Counted from the first letter of the stretch, positions 34,263-44,472 are shown. The stretch: 64,000 nucleotides of DNA from Thermosyntropha sp. (GCF_017656155.1 NZ_JACDOH010000006.1:62001-126000); one strand, 5' to 3'. The notes: generated by a model not told the origin, from the letters alone. Program-made: numbers and translations.

Positions 34263-35366
34263 ATGGCAGAAGAACCTATTATATTGATCAACCTTCAGCT
34301 TTTTGCTGATGGTGATGCAGGGGAAAAAACAGAACAGGCAACTCCGCGCAGGCGTGAAGAAGCCCGCAAAAAAGGGCAGGTTTTTAAAAGCAATGATTTA
34401 AATTCGGCAGTTATTTTAACAGTTGGATCAGTGGCAATATTTTTGACATTACCTCATGTTTTGGAGAGTTTTAAGGCTTTTACTGCTTTATTTATATTAG
34501 ACCGAAGTATGCAGGATTTTACGAATGAATATGCACTTGATCTTTGGATTGAGACTTTATGGGTTATGGGAAAAATGCTTTTTTCCATCTTTTTGGCTAC
34601 TTTTGTTACTGCTCTTTTAGTTACTTATTTACAGGTTGGTTTTGTGTTCAGCACAGAGCCTCTTGTCCCTAAACTGGAAAGATTAAATCCAGTAGAAGGA
34701 TTTAAAAGAATTTTTTCCAAGCGTGCATTGGTAGAGCTTTTAAAGTCATTATTAAAAGTAATAATAACAGGGGACATAGTTTACAGTGAAATAAGAAAAG
34801 ATTTGGAGATTTTTGCCTGTATGGTTGATATGGATATTTTACCGGCACTAAAGGTTTTAAGCAGTATGATTTTTAAAATCGCCTTAAAAGTAGGTGTAGT
34901 TTTTATAGTTATAGGTGTGTTAGATTATATTTACCAGTGGTATGAATATGAAAAATCTTTAAAAATGAGCAAATATGAGATAAAACAGGAATATAAGGAA
35001 ACAGAAGGAGATCCTCAGATAAAAACGAGGCAGCGCCAGATTCAGCGGCAGGCTGCGATGCAAAGAATGATGGCAGAGGTTCCCAAAGCAGATGTGGTAA
35101 TAACAAACCCTACTCATTTTGCAGTAGTTTTAAAATATGAAGCTGAAAAAATGGAAGCTCCCGTAGTTGTTGCCAAGGGGAAGGATTTTATCGCTTTGAA
35201 AATTAAAGAAATTGCTAGTGAAAATAATGTAATAATTGTTGAAAATCCGCCTTTAGCGCGAACTCTTTTTTTTGCGGTAGATATAGGACAACAGATTCCG
35301 GAAGAAATGTACCAGGCAGTGGCCGAAATAATAGCTTATGTATATAAACAAAAAAAGATTGTATAA
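34263..35366 (+). CDS. flhB: Flagellar export specificity switch protein FlhB
   Basis: 367 residues. The cytoplasmic N-terminus with DAGEKTEQATPRRREEARKKGQV is typical. Four membrane segments follow, then the cytoplasmic domain with the self-cleavage motif NPTH (282-285). Cleavage there allows the FliK-dependent switch from hook to filament export. The charged linker (about 235-275) is the FlhB-specific hinge. It is slightly extended at the N-terminus (about 15 residues before DAGEK). Confidence 0.96.
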   Translation: MAEEPIILINLQLFADGDAGEKTEQATPRRREEARKKGQVFKSNDLNSAVILTVGSVAIFLTLPHVLESFKAFTALFILDRSMQDFTNEYALDLWIETLWVMGKMLFSIFLATFVTALLVTYLQVGFVFSTEPLVPKLERLNPVEGFKRIFSKRALVELLKSLLKVIITGDIVYSEIRKDLEIFACMVDMDILPALKVLSSMIFKIALKVGVVFIVIGVLDYIYQWYEYEKSLKMSKYEIKQEYKETEGDPQIKTRQRQIQRQAAMQRMMAEVPKADVVITNPTHFAVVLKYEAEKMEAPVVVAKGKDFIALKIKEIASENNVIIVENPPLARTLFFAVDIGQQIPEEMYQAVAEIIAYVYKQKKIV

Positions 35367-35387
35367 AGATCCGGAGGATTTATTTTT

Positions 35388-37451
35388 ATGGAGACAAGAG
35401 CAGGTTGGATGAATTTATTGCAGGAGCGAAGTGATATAATAATTGCAATTCTAGTAGTTTGCATTGTTCTTATGATGCTGATTCCCATGAAGCCAGCTCT
35501 TTTAGATATAATGCTCACTTTTAATATAAGTTTTGCTTTAATAATCCTTATGGTTTCCATGTTTAATAGTGATCCCTTGGAATTTTCGGTTTTCCCTTCT
35601 CTACTTTTAATTATGACTTTATTTCGCCTAGCCCTTAATGTTTCTTCTACTCGGTTGATTTTATTAAATGCGGAAGCAGGGCAGGTTATTTATACCTTTG
35701 GTTCTTTTGTAGTAGGCGGAAATATGATAGTAGGAATGGTTATTTTCTTAATACTGGTAGTAATTCAGTTTATTGTTATAACCAAGGGTGCTGAAAGAGT
35801 AGCAGAAGTTGCTGCTCGCTTTACGTTGGATGCTATGCCGGGAAAACAGATGGCTATAGATGCAGATCTTAATGCAGGGCTTATTGACGAACAGGGAGCA
35901 AAGGAAAGAAGACAAAAAATTCAGCGTGAAGCAGATTTTTATGGAGCTATGGATGGAGCCAGTAAATTTGTAAAAGGTGATGCTATTGCCGGAATAATAA
36001 TAACCCTTATCAATATAATAGGAGGATTAATTATAGGCTTAGCTCAGAAGGGTTTTACTTTCGACAAAGCTATTCAAACTTACACTATTCTTACCGTTGG
36101 AGATGGATTGGTAACTCAAATACCTGCTTTATTGATTTCTACTGCAACTGGGATAGTTGTGACCAGAAGTGCTTCCAAATTTAGCCTAGGCCGGGAGGTA
36201 ACCTCTCAGCTTTTCAGTCATCCTAGGGCTTTAGGTATTGCAGCAGTTATACTTGCAGTTTTAGGGACCATTGGGCTGCCTAAGTTTCCAATGTATTTAC
36301 TGGCAGCACTATTTGGTTTTCTGTTTTTTGCTTTTCGTCGTTCTGCCTTAGAAATCGCCGAAGTGGAGGAAAAAGAAGAAGTAGAAGAAGTAGAGGAAAT
36401 AAAACGTTCTGAAAATGTAATGGAACTTTTGCAGGTTGAAAAAATGGAAATAGAGCTGGGGTATGGTCTGATTCCCCTGGTGGATGTTGAACAAGGGGGG
36501 GATTTGTTAGACCGTATAGTTATGATAAGGAGGCAGTGTGCAGTAGAACTAGGATTTATTGTGCCTCCTGTTCGTATAAGGGATAACATGCAGCTTAAGC
36601 CTAATACCTATGTTATAAAAATCAAGGGCATGGAAATAGCAAATGGTGAGTTGATGCTAGAAAATTATTTAGCTATTGGTGCAGACATAGAGAATGATAC
36701 TGAGCTTTATGGTATTGATACAATTGAACCGGCATTTAAGCTCCCGGCAAAGTGGATTTTAACTGAGCACAAGGATTTAGCTGAAATGAAAGGTTATACG
36801 GTAGTTGATCCTCCTTCTGTTTTAGCTACTCATCTTACTGCGGTTATTAAAAATCATGCTCATGAGCTCTTGGGTAGACAGGAAGTTCAGAATATGATTG
36901 ATTTTATAAAAGAGCAGAATCCTGCTGTTGTAGAAGAGCTTATACCTGACCTTATGAGTGTAGGTGAAATTCAAAAGGTTCTGGCTAATCTTTTAAGAGA
37001 ACAAGTTTCAATTCGCGATATGCTTACTATTCTTGAAACTCTAGCTGATTATGCGAAATTAACGCGGGATACAGATGTCCTGACTGAATATGTGCGGCAA
37101 ACTTTAAAAAGACAGATTACCAGACAGTATACAGATGAAAGTGGTGTAATGAAGGTCTTAACTCTTGATCCTGCTTTAGAAGAAAAGATGCGGGAATCCC
37201 TGCAGCAAAGCGAATTTGGGTCTTATCTTGCTTTGGACCCTGAATTGGCTCAAAGGTTGATAGATAAGCTTAATATTTATTACCAGGATATGATGAATCG
37301 AGGAATAACCCCTGTAATATTATGTGCTCCAATTCTCAGAATTTATTTCAAGAGAATGATAGAAAGGTTTATCAGTAATTTTGCAGTTCTTTCTTATAAT
37401 GAGGTAGACGGCAATGTTAATATTGAAGTTGTGGGGATGATAGCTGTATGA
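35388..37451 (+). CDS. flhA: Flagellar export gate protein FlhA
   Basis: 687 residues. Eight membrane helices lie in the first half; FHIPEP-type motifs include LRLALNVSSTRLIL, RFTLDAMPGKQMAIDADLNAGLIDEQGAKERR and FVKGDAIAG. The second half is the cytoplasmic domain that receives chaperone-bound cargo, including VDPPSVLATHLTAVIKNHAHELLGRQEVQ. FlhA is the proton-driven export engine. It ends in an ATGA overlap with flhF. Confidence 0.97.
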   Translation: METRAGWMNLLQERSDIIIAILVVCIVLMMLIPMKPALLDIMLTFNISFALIILMVSMFNSDPLEFSVFPSLLLIMTLFRLALNVSSTRLILLNAEAGQVIYTFGSFVVGGNMIVGMVIFLILVVIQFIVITKGAERVAEVAARFTLDAMPGKQMAIDADLNAGLIDEQGAKERRQKIQREADFYGAMDGASKFVKGDAIAGIIITLINIIGGLIIGLAQKGFTFDKAIQTYTILTVGDGLVTQIPALLISTATGIVVTRSASKFSLGREVTSQLFSHPRALGIAAVILAVLGTIGLPKFPMYLLAALFGFLFFAFRRSALEIAEVEEKEEVEEVEEIKRSENVMELLQVEKMEIELGYGLIPLVDVEQGGDLLDRIVMIRRQCAVELGFIVPPVRIRDNMQLKPNTYVIKIKGMEIANGELMLENYLAIGADIENDTELYGIDTIEPAFKLPAKWILTEHKDLAEMKGYTVVDPPSVLATHLTAVIKNHAHELLGRQEVQNMIDFIKEQNPAVVEELIPDLMSVGEIQKVLANLLREQVSIRDMLTILETLADYAKLTRDTDVLTEYVRQTLKRQITRQYTDESGVMKVLTLDPALEEKMRESLQQSEFGSYLALDPELAQRLIDKLNIYYQDMMNRGITPVILCAPILRIYFKRMIERFISNFAVLSYNEVDGNVNIEVVGMIAV

Positions 37452-38605
37452 AAATAAAAAAGTTTTCTGCCAGAGATTATCAGACTGCACTTAACTTGGC
37501 CAAGGCAGAAATGGGGCCGGATGCTATAATTTTGCAAACGGAAAAAATTAAAAAAAAAGGAATCCTTGGTTTGTTTTCTCCACCTCGAGTTGAAATTACG
37601 GTAGCAGTAGATGATACCTTGAAAGTTAAAACTGATAAAACAAGACAGCCGCTTTTCCCTGAAGCAAAAGAAGAATGCAAGAATGTTCCTGCTAATCATT
37701 TGAAAACCGATTACAACGACAACCTGTTTAAAGAATTGACTAGCATGAAAATGATGATGGAAGAAATACGCGGTAAGATGTATGAAGTAGAGCTGATGAA
37801 AGGAATGCCTGAACAGCTTAAGAAATTTTTTGATTTACTCGTGGAAAATAATGTAAATAAGGATATCGCTTTAAATATTATTAATAAAGTAGAAAACAGA
37901 CTGCCGCGTGATCGTGCAGATGACAAAATGTGGGTAAGAGATTTAATAATTAACACCTTAGAGGAATATGTAAAGGAAGTAAGACCTATTGAAATAAATT
38001 CCAGCTGCAAAGGTACAGTTGTGATGCTAATTGGACCTACCGGGGTGGGCAAGACTACCACTATTGCTAAGTTGGCGGCTAACCTTACTTTTATGGATAA
38101 AAAGGATGTAGCCCTGATAACCCTTGACACTTACCGGGTTGCAGCTGCTGAACAGCTTCGTACATTTGCTGAGATTATTGGTATTCCTATAAGTGTAGTT
38201 TTTGACCAGGTAGAATTGTGTGAAGCTGTAGAGGAATATAAAGATAAAGATGTAATTTTTATAGATACTGCAGGACGCAGTCCATATAATGACGAACAGC
38301 TAGAAGAACTTAAAACTTATATTGAGGTAGCATGTCCGGATGAAATTATTTTAGTTTTAAGTGTTACTACCCAGAGCAATGAGCTTATAAATATATACAA
38401 CCGTTTTAGCCTTTTTAAAATTGATAAGGTTATATTTACTAAAATTGATGAAGCACAAAATTATGGGCAGATTCTAAATGCAATTTATGAAATTCGCAAA
38501 CCAATTGCTTATATAACCAACGGGCAGAATGTTCCGGACGATATTGAAGTTCCTGACCCTCTTTATTTAGCTAAAATGCTTCTAAGAGAGGATGAAGCAT
38601 TATGA
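37448..38605 (+). CDS. flhF: Flagellar placement GTPase FlhF (SRP family)
   Basis: 385 residues. A basic N-terminal domain (1-about 90, MKIKKFSARDYQTALNLAKAEMGPDAIIL) is followed by an N domain and the GTPase G domain: GPTGVGKT (196-203), TLDTYRVAAAEQL, IDTAGRSPYN, and TKIDEAQNYG. FlhF sets flagellar number and position with FlhG. It overlaps flhA and flhG by 4 bases each, so all three are coupled. Confidence 0.96.
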   Translation: MKIKKFSARDYQTALNLAKAEMGPDAIILQTEKIKKKGILGLFSPPRVEITVAVDDTLKVKTDKTRQPLFPEAKEECKNVPANHLKTDYNDNLFKELTSMKMMMEEIRGKMYEVELMKGMPEQLKKFFDLLVENNVNKDIALNIINKVENRLPRDRADDKMWVRDLIINTLEEYVKEVRPIEINSSCKGTVVMLIGPTGVGKTTTIAKLAANLTFMDKKDVALITLDTYRVAAAEQLRTFAEIIGIPISVVFDQVELCEAVEEYKDKDVIFIDTAGRSPYNDEQLEELKTYIEVACPDEIILVLSVTTQSNELINIYNRFSLFKIDKVIFTKIDEAQNYGQILNAIYEIRKPIAYITNGQNVPDDIEVPDPLYLAKMLLREDEAL

Positions 38606-39516
38606 AGAGTCAAGCTGACAGGTTAAGAGAAATAGCATTGACAGTTAAACAGCAGATTGAGAGCGAAATGAGCAAGATGGTTAAAAATACCCGGGTAGTA
38701 GCGGTAAGCAGTGGGAAAGGAGGAACAGGTAAAAGCACTCTGGCTCTTAATATTTCTATTACTTTAGCCTTGCATGGGAAAAATGTAATTTTGCTGGATG
38801 CAGATATGGGTCTTGCTAATATAGATATTATGCTGGGGATAGTTCCACAGTACAATATCTATCATATGATACAAGGAAAGAAAACTTTGCGGGAGATAAT
38901 TTTATCTCATCCTTCTGGTATTGATATTATTCCGGGTGGTTCTGGTATAAGTGAACTGGCCAATTTATCAAAGGAACAGCTGAAAAGGGTATTAATTGAA
39001 CTTGGAACACTAGATGGAGAATATGATTTTATGATTATTGATACAGGAGCAGGCATATCTGATAATGTAATGTCTTTTCTCCTTGCTTCAGATGATGTCT
39101 TGGTAGTTGCTACTCCAGAACCTACATCGATTACTGATGCTTATGGCATCGTAAAAGGTTTGAGCCAGAATCGTTTTAAAGGAAATTTATTTTTGGTAGT
39201 TAACAGGGTAGCTGATTCCCGTGAAGGGGTTCTGGTGGCAGAAAAATTTCGGTTGGTATGTCAGAAATTTTTGAACCTGGATATAAAGGTTTTAGGTTAT
39301 GTAACCAATGAGCCTATGGTTCAGGAGGCAATAAAAAGACAGAAATCATTTATTCAAGTTTTTCCTCAGAGTGTTGCGACCAGAAACATATATGAGATCT
39401 CAGAAAAATTAGTTTTGCAGACTTGTGAACGAGAAGCAGGAAAAGAAATAAAACCAAAAGGGATTAAAAACTTTTTTAAAAAGCTGATGAGTTTTACTAA
39501 AACACAGGGGGAATAA
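38602..39516 (+). CDS. flhG: Flagellar number regulator FlhG (YlxH, MinD-like)
   Basis: 304 residues. The deviant Walker A is SSGKGGTGKSTLA (K39 and K44), with LLDADMGLANIDIMLG and IIDTGAGIS. This is a ParA/MinD type ATPase. An N-terminal segment (about 1-30, with DRLREIALTVKQQ) binds FlhF and stimulates its GTPase, and a C-terminal amphipathic helix (IKNFFKKLMSF) is the likely membrane anchor. It limits the number of flagella. A PilZ gene follows after 6 bases. Confidence 0.95.
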   Translation: MKSQADRLREIALTVKQQIESEMSKMVKNTRVVAVSSGKGGTGKSTLALNISITLALHGKNVILLDADMGLANIDIMLGIVPQYNIYHMIQGKKTLREIILSHPSGIDIIPGGSGISELANLSKEQLKRVLIELGTLDGEYDFMIIDTGAGISDNVMSFLLASDDVLVVATPEPTSITDAYGIVKGLSQNRFKGNLFLVVNRVADSREGVLVAEKFRLVCQKFLNLDIKVLGYVTNEPMVQEAIKRQKSFIQVFPQSVATRNIYEISEKLVLQTCEREAGKEIKPKGIKNFFKKLMSFTKTQGE

Positions 39517-39522
39517 AGATTT

Positions 39523-40176
39523 ATGGAAGATGTCCGGCTTAATCAGTTGGTTGAGATTGAATATCAAGGAGAGGATGGCGTAGAGTATCTTCCAAGTAGG
39601 GTAGAAGGGATAAATGAGGAGAATATCCATCTGGCAGTTCCTATACGCAAAGGTCAGCTGGTTCCTATACATATTGACCAAAAGATTAAGGTTTGTTTTA
39701 CCACGGAAAATAATTCCTATGCTTTTATTGCGAATGTTTTAGGTCGTAAGCGGGAGCCGGTACCAGTATTGATAGTTTCTAAACCGGATAAAATTGTAAA
39801 GATTCAAAGGCGTTCATATGTAAGGATTCCGGTATCTATTCCTGTTTTTTATAGAGCTATACCTGATGGACAGGATTATGAACCAGGGCAAACAGTAGAT
39901 ATAAGTGCAGGAGGGACGCTTTTTTTATCAAAGTCGAAGCTGGAGCCGGGGCAAAAGCTGGAATTGGAGTTAAACTTGCCTAATAGGCCTAAGATTATTT
40001 GTCAGGCTGAGGTTAAGAGATATATTCCACCAGAAGTAAGTGGTGCTGGAAATTACAAGATTGCAGTAGAATTTAAGGATATAAGTGAAAATCAGAGGGA
40101 TCAGATTTTTAATTTTATTTTCGAAAAACAGCGGGAGTGGATAAAAAAAGGCCTCTTGGATGTAAAAAGGAGGTAA
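39523..40176 (+). CDS. YcgR-like flagellar brake protein with PilZ domain (cyclic di-GMP receptor)
   Basis: 217 residues. An N-terminal YcgR-type beta barrel (about 1-90) is followed by the PilZ domain (about 93-210). The cyclic di-GMP pocket residues are visible: RRSYVRIPV (R-x-x-x-R) and VDISAGG (D-x-S-x-x-G). YcgR/MotI-type proteins slow the motor or act as a clutch when cyclic di-GMP is high. It is encoded in the operon between flhG and cheB, so it is made with the motor. It is absent from this place in Bacillus subtilis but common in Clostridia. Confidence 0.9.
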   Translation: MEDVRLNQLVEIEYQGEDGVEYLPSRVEGINEENIHLAVPIRKGQLVPIHIDQKIKVCFTTENNSYAFIANVLGRKREPVPVLIVSKPDKIVKIQRRSYVRIPVSIPVFYRAIPDGQDYEPGQTVDISAGGTLFLSKSKLEPGQKLELELNLPNRPKIICQAEVKRYIPPEVSGAGNYKIAVEFKDISENQRDQIFNFIFEKQREWIKKGLLDVKRR

Positions 40177-40185
40177 AAATTTTTT

Positions 40186-41259
40186 ATGAATAAAATCAAG
40201 GTTTTGGTAGTTGACGATTCTGCTTTTATGCGAAAGGTGATCGGGGACATAATCAACAGCGAACCTGATTTAGAGGTTGTAGATAAGGCAAGAAACGGCA
40301 ATGAGGCTATTTCAAAAATAAAAGAGCTTAATCCTGATGTAGTAACTTTGGATGTTGAAATGCCGGAGCTCGATGGTATTTCCGCTTTAGAAAGGATAAT
40401 GCGCGGACATCCCGTACCTGTTATTATGTTGAGCAGCCTTACCAAAAGTGGAGCAGATTTAACATTGAAAGCTCTACAGCTGGGTGCCGTAGATTTTGTA
40501 ACTAAACCGTCGGGCCAGATATCCCTGGACATTAATAAAATAAGAGATGATATTGTCAGAAAAATAAAAATTGCAGCAGGTACTAAGAGGAATTTGGCGA
40601 AATTGAATAATATAGTACAGATAAAAGAAAAGACAATTTTAAAATCAATAAATAAAGAAACTTTACCTGATAAAAATTTAAATAATCTGGTAGTGATTGG
40701 AACTTCTACCGGGGGGCCTAAAGCTTTACATCAGGTAATACCCAAGCTGCCGGGTAACTTCGATGCAGGTGTATTAGTAGTTCAGCACATGCCTCCAGGT
40801 TTTACTAAGTCATTAGCTGAAAGATTAGATTCTGTGTCAGAATTAAAAGTAAAGGAAGCAGAAGATGGAGAGAAAATTATTCCAGGGTGTGTTTATATAG
40901 CTCCAGGAGACCATCATTTATGTGTTAAAGCTCATAATACAGGAAATTATAGAGAATTATTTATTATTAGTGATAAATCTATCCCCCCACGTGGGGGACT
41001 CAGACCAGCAGTTGATGTAACATTAGAATCAGTTGCCGAAAATTACTGGGGTAAGATTATTGTAGTTATTATGACAGGAATGGGGCATGATGGGGCAGCA
41101 GGTTTATCTTATGTCAAAGAAAAAGGAGCTAAAGTAATTGCAGAACATGAATCAACCTGTATAGTATATGGTATGCCAAAGGCCGCCATAGAGACTGGTA
41201 AAGTTGATAAAATTGCACCACTTTATGAAATAAGTGATGAAATAGTGAAGATGCTCTGA
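40186..41259 (+). CDS. cheB: Chemotaxis protein-glutamate methylesterase CheB
   Basis: 357 residues. A receiver domain (1-about 115) has D56 in VTLDVEMPELDG. A linker (about 120-160) leads to the methylesterase domain, with catalytic Ser in GTSTGGPKAL, His in VVQHMPPGFTKSLAERLD and Asp in MTGMGHDGAAGL. It removes methyl groups from chemoreceptors during adaptation. cheB follows the PilZ gene by 9 bases and precedes cheA. Confidence 0.96.
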   Translation: MNKIKVLVVDDSAFMRKVIGDIINSEPDLEVVDKARNGNEAISKIKELNPDVVTLDVEMPELDGISALERIMRGHPVPVIMLSSLTKSGADLTLKALQLGAVDFVTKPSGQISLDINKIRDDIVRKIKIAAGTKRNLAKLNNIVQIKEKTILKSINKETLPDKNLNNLVVIGTSTGGPKALHQVIPKLPGNFDAGVLVVQHMPPGFTKSLAERLDSVSELKVKEAEDGEKIIPGCVYIAPGDHHLCVKAHNTGNYRELFIISDKSIPPRGGLRPAVDVTLESVAENYWGKIIVVIMTGMGHDGAAGLSYVKEKGAKVIAEHESTCIVYGMPKAAIETGKVDKIAPLYEISDEIVKML

Positions 41260-41293
41260 GGGAAGAATTTATTACTTTAAAGGGGTGGTCAGT

Positions 41294-43345
41294 ATGAATA
41301 TGGATATGTCCCAGTATTTAGATGTTTTTTTAGAGGAGAGTAAGGAACATTTAGAAAATCTAAATCAAAAGCTGCTGCAATTGGAAAAGAATCACGATGA
41401 TATGTCTGCTTTGAACGAGATTTTTCGTGCAGCTCATACTTTAAAAGGTATGTCTTCTACTATGGGATTTGAAGACTTAGCCGATCTTACGCATCATATG
41501 GAAAATGTTTTATCAGATTTGAAGGAAGGTAAACTTGAAATAAGTACACCGATAGTTGATGTTCTTTTTCAGTGTTTGGATCGCATTCAAACTATAATAG
41601 AGCAAATAGAAACTACAGGTTCCGGGGTGAGCGATAACAGTGACCTTATTGCAGTTTTAGATAATGTGAAAACTGGTGCTTTAGAAGCAGCAGCTGTAGC
41701 ATATGAATCTGAGCATACAGATCAGCTAATGATTGATGACATTAAATCGGCAAATACTGATAAGAATATGGATTTTTCCTTTAATGAATATGATATAACA
41801 GTTTTTAAAGAAGCCAAGAGCAAGGGTATGAAAATATTTTATGTAAAAGTTGGAATTGCTCCGGAATGCCTCATGAAGTCAGTGCGTGCTTTTATGGTTT
41901 TCAAAGCATTAGAGGAAGAAGGGGAAATCATTAAATCTAATCCTCCAGCTCAGGAACTGGATGAAGGAAAATTTGAAGATAGTTTTGAGATTTTTTTAGT
42001 TACTTCAGCAAACAAAGAGCAGATTGTGAATAATATAAATAATATTTCGGAAGTAACTGTATTGAATATAGAGGATATTGAAATAGAGGCAATAGTTTCT
42101 TCTAATGAGAAGCCGGTTTTTAATGAAAAGGTTTCTTCTGTTTCTGCTAATATTGAACAAAAAGCCAATAATGTAGAAGATAAGAAAAAATCCCATAAGG
42201 TAAAACAGACTGTAAGGGTGGATATTGAACGCCTGGATAACTTAATGAATTTAGTAGGCGAACTTGTTATGCACAAAGGGCGTTTAGAACAGATAGGGGC
42301 TACCACCAAAATGGTAGAACTTAATGAAACAATTGAACAGATTGATCGCATAACTGCAGATTTGCAATCAGTAGTTATGAAAGTGCGTATGGTACCAATT
42401 GAGCAGGTTTTCAACCGTTTTCCACGCATGGTACGGGATTTAGCCAAAGAGCTTAATAAAGAAGTGGAGTTCCTTATGGAAGGTAAGGAAACTGAACTTG
42501 ACCGAACAGTTATAGATGAGATAGGAGATCCACTTGTTCATTTGCTGCGCAATGCGGTAGATCACGGATTAGAACCAGCAGAAGAAAGAATAAAAAAAGG
42601 CAAACCAGCGGCGGGAACTTTAATGCTTAGAGCCAGACATGAAGGAAATAATGTTTATATTGAAGTAGAAGATGACGGAGCAGGAATTAATGTTGAAAAA
42701 GTCAAGAAAAAAGCAGTTGAAAAAGGACTCATAACTGAAAAAGAAACTGAAAAAATGGATAAGGATGAAGCAATTGAGCTTCTGTTTTACCCTGGATTTA
42801 GCACCGCCAGTGTGGTAAGTGATATTTCAGGACGCGGAGTAGGGCTTGATGTAGTTAAAACCAAAATAGAGGCTTTAAATGGCGAAATTGCAGTAGATTC
42901 AAAACCGGATAAAGGAACGAGATTTAAAATAAAACTGCCTCTCACTCTGGCTATTATACAGGCGCTTATGGTTGCAGTACGCGATGAAATTTATGCTATT
43001 CCTTTAAGTTCGGTTGACGAAACTACTATGATAAGTAAAAATGATATAAAAATTGTACAGGGACAGGAAGTGATTATGCTCAGGGGTAATGTTCTCCCTA
43101 TATTCCGCCTGGCTGAGATTTTAGAAACTCCTGGAGGAGCTCTAAATGATGAGGAAATGTATGTAGTAGTGGTGAGAAAGGCTGACAGACAAATAGGACT
43201 GGTAGTTGATACCTTAATTGGACAACAGGAGATAGTCATAAAGTCGTTAGGCAAACTTTTATCAGGAATACCAGGAATAGCTGGTGCTATTGTTGCTGGC
43301 GATGGAAATGTCCGGCTTATTTTGGATGTTGCAACATTGTTTTAG
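41294..43345 (+). CDS. cheA: Chemotaxis histidine kinase CheA
   Basis: About 683 residues. The Hpt domain has H48 in AAHTLKGMSSTMGF. A P2 domain for CheY/CheB docking spans about 160-265. The dimerisation domain P3 has RVDIERLDNLMNLVGELV, the kinase domain has HLLRNAVDHGLE, VEDDGAGI and GRGVGLDVV, and the CheW-like domain is at the end (about 540-683). I chose ATG 41294 with AAAGGGGTG about 6 bases upstream; GTG 41285 overlaps that site. CheA phosphorylates CheY and CheB. cheW follows after 12 bases. Confidence 0.96.
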   Translation: MNMDMSQYLDVFLEESKEHLENLNQKLLQLEKNHDDMSALNEIFRAAHTLKGMSSTMGFEDLADLTHHMENVLSDLKEGKLEISTPIVDVLFQCLDRIQTIIEQIETTGSGVSDNSDLIAVLDNVKTGALEAAAVAYESEHTDQLMIDDIKSANTDKNMDFSFNEYDITVFKEAKSKGMKIFYVKVGIAPECLMKSVRAFMVFKALEEEGEIIKSNPPAQELDEGKFEDSFEIFLVTSANKEQIVNNINNISEVTVLNIEDIEIEAIVSSNEKPVFNEKVSSVSANIEQKANNVEDKKKSHKVKQTVRVDIERLDNLMNLVGELVMHKGRLEQIGATTKMVELNETIEQIDRITADLQSVVMKVRMVPIEQVFNRFPRMVRDLAKELNKEVEFLMEGKETELDRTVIDEIGDPLVHLLRNAVDHGLEPAEERIKKGKPAAGTLMLRARHEGNNVYIEVEDDGAGINVEKVKKKAVEKGLITEKETEKMDKDEAIELLFYPGFSTASVVSDISGRGVGLDVVKTKIEALNGEIAVDSKPDKGTRFKIKLPLTLAIIQALMVAVRDEIYAIPLSSVDETTMISKNDIKIVQGQEVIMLRGNVLPIFRLAEILETPGGALNDEEMYVVVVRKADRQIGLVVDTLIGQQEIVIKSLGKLLSGIPGIAGAIVAGDGNVRLILDVATLF

Positions 43346-43357
43346 CGAGGTGAAATT

Positions 43358-43825
43358 ATGGAGCCAACTTTAAATGAAAAAACCCAGAATGCTAATATTG
43401 AAGAAGAGGAAATACAGGTAGTTGCCTTTAAATTAGGCAAAGAGGAATATGCAGTAGATGTTTTAAGTGTTCAGGAAATTAATAGGCTTTTAAATATTAC
43501 CCGGGTTCCTCGAGTCTCTCATTACATTGAAGGGGTAGTTAATCTTAGGGGAAATATCATTCCAGTTATTAATCTGCATAAACGATTTAATATTAAAGCG
43601 TCAGGAGAGGTGGAAGATAAGAGGATAATTGTTTTTCAGTTTGATGACACTAAAGCTGGAATTATCGTAGATGAAGTATCTGAGGTGTTAAGACTTAAAT
43701 GGGAGAATATTGAGGATGCATCTAAAGTATACAGCTCTATAAGCACTGACCATATAAAGGGAATAGCTAAAGTAGATGATCGCCTTTTGATACTTTTGGA
43801 TATTGCTAGGATTTTAGAAGTGTAA
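43358..43825 (+). CDS. cheW: Chemotaxis adaptor CheW
   Basis: 155 residues, a single CheW (SH3-like) domain: QVVAFKLGKEEYAVDVLSVQEIN, then RVPRVSHYIEGVVNLRGNIIPVINLHKRF. It couples receptors to CheA. The first 18 residues are a short Glu/Asn-rich extension. It is in the operon between cheA and cheC. Confidence 0.96.
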   Translation: MEPTLNEKTQNANIEEEEIQVVAFKLGKEEYAVDVLSVQEINRLLNITRVPRVSHYIEGVVNLRGNIIPVINLHKRFNIKASGEVEDKRIIVFQFDDTKAGIIVDEVSEVLRLKWENIEDASKVYSSISTDHIKGIAKVDDRLLILLDIARILEV

Positions 43826-43845
43826 TATTACAGGTGGTGAATTTT

Positions 43846-44472
43846 ATGGCAGAAGATTTTGATAAACTCTCCAGCCTGCAGTTGGATGCTTTAAGGGAAA
43901 TTGGAAATATAGGAGCAGGTAATGCGGCAACTGCATTGGCTCAGATGATAAATTCAAAAATAGATATGAGTGTTCCCCAGGCTAAAATACTGCTTTTTTC
44001 ACAAGTGCCGGAATTGGTAGGAGGCTCTGAGCAACATGTAGTAGGTATTTACCTTCGGATAGAAGGTTCAGCACCATCCAGTATTTTATTCGTTATTCCA
44101 ATTAAACAGGCATGTTTGTTGGTGGATATGCTCATGTCCAAGCCTTTAGGAACTACCAGTATGGAGAGTTTTGGAGACATGGAAATGTCAGCGATGATGG
44201 AACTCGGCAATATTATTTCTGCAACTTATCTTAATGCTTTAGCCGCTTTTACCGGACTTAAACTGCTCCCTTCTGTTCCAGCATTGGGTATAGACATGGC
44301 TGGGGCAGTTATGGATGCTGTGCTGGCACAATTTGGAGAAGTGGCTGACCATGTTCTGGTTTTGGAAACAGATTTTAAAAAGGAGTCTGTAGATATTGTA
44401 GGACATTTTATTCTGCTTCCTGAACCTGGATCACTTAAGATTATATTACAATCGCTTGGGGTGAGCATATGA
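43846..44472 (+). CDS. cheC: CheY-P phosphatase CheC
   Basis: About 208 residues. It has two phosphatase motifs, LREIGNIGAGNAATALAQM and MELGNIISATYLNALAAF, in duplicated helical units. CheC dephosphorylates CheY-P, helped by CheD. I chose ATG 43846 with AGGTGGTG upstream; GTG 43834 overlaps the site. It overlaps cheD by 4 bases. Confidence 0.95.
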   Translation: MAEDFDKLSSLQLDALREIGNIGAGNAATALAQMINSKIDMSVPQAKILLFSQVPELVGGSEQHVVGIYLRIEGSAPSSILFVIPIKQACLLVDMLMSKPLGTTSMESFGDMEMSAMMELGNIISATYLNALAAFTGLKLLPSVPALGIDMAGAVMDAVLAQFGEVADHVLVLETDFKKESVDIVGHFILLPEPGSLKIILQSLGVSI

